Assembly: GCA_963969395.1 (NCBI GenBank)
Contig: OZ017797.1
Span: forward strand, 39,122,001-39,186,000
Length of the DNA stretch: 64,000 nt
Source of the DNA: Pseudoscleropodium purum
Taxonomy: Eukaryota > Streptophyta > Bryopsida > Hypnales > Brachytheciaceae
Direction: 5' to 3'
In this document: positions 61,967 to 64,000 of the stretch, piece by piece
Layout: each line of letters starts with the position of its first letter
How positions within the stretch are numbered: position 1 is the first letter of the stretch
Position numbers and translations under genes: made by a program
The notes under the pieces: generated by a model
Seen by the model: only the letters and a program-made list of their open reading frames with translations
What the model was told of the DNA's origin: nothing
Databases searched by the model: none

Positions 61967-63261
61967 AGCAAGACCTATTTGGGTGCCCATCTAGCAGCTC
62001 TCCGTCGTTGGCGAATCCTCTTAGTTCATAACGCTGGAGGTAAGTGAATTCATGCACGGATTGTTAGGCCTGCTGTCATCAAGCCCACCTAAAATGAGCA
62101 ACCTAGCACCGATTTGCTATTCACCACCTTACTTCATCTCTTGGATTGATCTCTTTAACATGGGGCAGAGCTTTGGAAACGAGTCTCGCTATGGCTGTGG
62201 CCTGAGAGCTGAATAATACACCTTTGGCAAAACTTGAATTAGAAGTAGTGATCCTTTCTAGACTGTTCATTTCTTGACCTTTGTAGCCAGTCTCCTCGAT
62301 GTCGTCTTCGAGAGTGCTAAAGCCGTTTAACGATGATCTGGTTGGCTAGGGAAGGTTGGAATTTTGAAATTAAGATCTGTCAACCTGAACCAAAGGATTT
62401 CTACTCATGGACGAGAATGTCCGACCGATGTGTTCTCCTATTAAGGTAAACTAACCCATCACAGGCAGAATGACTGGTTTGCTCTGTTGGCATTGTTGAA
62501 AATCTTTAAATTTTTTTCTGCAAAGTCAGATGTGAGAAAGGGAGAGAGAAATTGGAATTAAACTTTTTTGACAAAGTATGAATTTGTTATGAATTTTTGA
62601 AATGTACTGCCTAATTGACCCAAAAGAGTCTCTAGACTACCTCAAAACTAACAAAAAGTGTTTTCATAATGGTCATGTTACTCACCTAAAGTGGTCATAA
62701 TATTTCCTAACATGGCCACAACATAAATGCCTAAAAAAGTAACATCCTATGATGAATTTACATCAGAAGTTCCTATTGCAGTCACTAATTTCTCCATGAT
62801 CATCACCCAAGGCATTTATTGTGACCACTAACTCAACCTAATGTAGCCCAGATCTCATTTATTGGATTAAATTTTTCATGTGTTGATGTAAGACTTTGAT
62901 GGGCCATTCCCTATATATCTGTTATGTGTCTTTTGCCTGTCAGAGGCTGTGATAACCAGCAATCGGGATGTAACCCTCTAGAAACTATTAAAGAATATGT
63001 TTCCAATCTCTGCGTGTTAATAGCAATATATGAAACTCATTCATCCTTCCATCAACTAGTTGGAAGAATCGAAAATCGCAGCCATTGATGAAGACCCGCA
63101 TTCACCGCCGCCTAATTTCTACGGGCGACATGGAAGTCAAAGTAGCTGAGTAGATGTGATTTGGCGAAGCATGTGACGTTTTGATAAACGACATTAATCG
63201 AGCCGTCATACTTGATGTCAGAAGGTAAAACAATTGTTCTTTCTTGCTCTTCAATCTTGCA
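61967..63261. other. intergenic, no gene seen
   Basis: The first few hundred bases are probably the PPR-SMR 3' UTR. From about 62,540 to 62,900 the sequence is AT-rich filler containing several GTGGTCA/TGACCAC-like strings. Confidence 0.5.
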
Positions 63262-63267
63262 TATAAA
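63262..63267 (+). promoter_or_regulatory. TATA box candidate for the lipid-transfer-like gene
   Basis: TATAAA in the context GCATATAAAGC lies 115 bp before the start codon, a plausible distance for a leader of some 80-90 bases. Confidence 0.5.
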
Positions 63268-63381
63268 GCTGTCATTCTGTACTCCAATCTACATTGCATT
63301 GAAGCCTGTTGAGTTCCTTCTGCAGTTGTGCTTACATTAGCGTTCACGACAATTCTCGGAGCTGTAGCTGGGAACAGAGCG

Positions 63382-63729
63382 ATGGCGGGATCCAAGCTGC
63401 ACGTCATGGGGGCCAGCGTTTGCGTGCTCCTGGTATTGGCCATGATGGCCATGGAGCCGGCCAATGCTGCTGGTGTATGCAACGCTAACGCTCTGTGGCC
63501 GTGCTTTAACTCCATCCAAGGAGCGCGTCCGCCTCCCCCCAGCAAGCAGTGCTGCAATGTGGTGAAGAATGTGGACAAGATCTGCATGTGCAACCAGTTC
63601 AAGGCATCGTCATTTCCCAAGCAGATGCTGCAGAATGGCTTGCAGCTGCCCAAGAAGTGCGGCCGTTTTGATCTTCGTGGCTTCAAATGCGGAGGTGAAT
63701 TGACATCCCGTGACTATTCCTCGTTGTGA
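63382..63729 (+). CDS. small secreted 8-cysteine lipid-transfer-like protein (DIR1/type 2-like)
   Basis: The 115-residue protein starts at the first ATG in frame. A hydrophobic signal peptide covers about residues 1-29, with cleavage likely after ANA. The mature part has the eight-cysteine motif: Cys 33, 41, 57-58, 68, 70, 93 and 103, with CC and CxC in the usual order. The residue in CxC is Met, hydrophobic as in type 2-like rather than type 1 proteins. A Pro-rich PPPP segment precedes CC, as in DIR1-like members. Such proteins bind lipids in the cell wall and serve cuticle assembly or defence signalling; the specific role here is unknown. The C-terminus is uncertain: AG/GTGAAT at 63,694 could be a donor, and a pyrimidine-rich tract ending in CAG at 63,788 (or GCAG at 63,844) an acceptor, which would replace the last 10-11 residues. 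Confidence 0.85.
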   Translation: MAGSKLHVMGASVCVLLVLAMMAMEPANAAGVCNANALWPCFNSIQGARPPPPSKQCCNVVKNVDKICMCNQFKASSFPKQMLQNGLQLPKKCGRFDLRGFKCGGELTSRDYSSL

Positions 63730-64000
63730 CTATTCCTCTTTTCTTTTCAATTTCTGTTCGTTTGCGTCCAAATTTTCTCCTCCTGCAGGACTCTTTTATA
63801 TGAAAGTGCTGATTTGTCGTCACTGGCGGTCTTTCATTGTGCAGTTTATACATTCCCTTATTGATTTAATCTCTTGAAGCTGCAACGACTGGATACGGGA
63901 GTAGTTTGTTGGCACGGGCTGGAATTCTGGCAGACATTCAGGGTTTGAACGTAAAGCTCTCATGTTAGGGAGTTTGATGAGAGTCTTTCAAGCTCCTTTT
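63730..64000 (+). other. 3' region of the lipid-transfer-like gene
   Basis: Contains the pyrimidine-rich stretch and alternative acceptors mentioned for the upstream gene. Otherwise no feature is seen before the window ends. Confidence 0.4.

Noticed and set aside
63102..63686. 194-codon minus-strand frame
   Set aside because: It is antisense to the lipid-transfer-like gene, whose signal peptide and eight cysteines are clear.
1..64000. tRNA, rRNA or organelle-derived insertions
   Set aside because: Scanning by eye showed no convincing tRNA cloverleaf, rRNA core or plastid/mitochondrial gene. A tRNAscan or organelle alignment would be needed to exclude short ones.

Overview
The window is nuclear DNA of a land plant. 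The genes are plant-specific: an R2R3-MYB of the MIXTA-like group, HCF173, a PPR-SMR protein and a plant lipid-transfer-like protein. They have GT-AG introns, with HCF173 in 15 coding exons and every traced coding intron under 1 kb. Short introns combined with a long AT-rich, repeat-filled intergenic tract fit a non-flowering plant such as a bryophyte better than a large-genome seed plant, but the species cannot be fixed from this sequence.

Layout. Positions 1-29,885 hold no gene I can support. This is an AT-rich tract of decayed tandem arrays and short DNA transposons: terminal-inverted-repeat MITEs, CACTA derivatives with CACTAGTAGAAAA ends, and Mutator-like GC islands. Its largest structure is a three-copy higher-order tandem repeat (25.3-29.9 kb) in which an inner ~139-bp unit appears 1, then 6, then 8 times. 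Positions 29,886-33,300 are a GC-richer gene island: a long upstream region with a perfect 9-bp triplet repeat, then the MYB gene (31,461-32,902, + strand, two exons). Positions 33,300-52,324 are again repeat-rich, including a ~2.3-3 kb tandem duplication (35.7-41.1 kb) whose first copy carries two MITEs missing from the second.

The last 12 kb is gene-dense. HCF173 lies on the minus strand (52,325-58,958), head-to-head with a PPR-SMR gene on the plus strand (60,051-61,966) across a shared 1,092-bp spacer. A small secreted 8-cysteine lipid-transfer-like gene follows (63,382-63,729).

Function. HCF173 and probably the PPR-SMR protein act on chloroplast RNA or translation, so their divergent arrangement may allow co-expression. 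The MYB (epidermis and cuticle regulation in its group) and the lipid-transfer-like protein both fit surface-lipid biology, but nothing here shows a direct link. Exon coordinates were worked out by hand from reading frame, splice consensus and phase. All repeat boundaries are approximate unless a target-site duplication or matching ends are stated.
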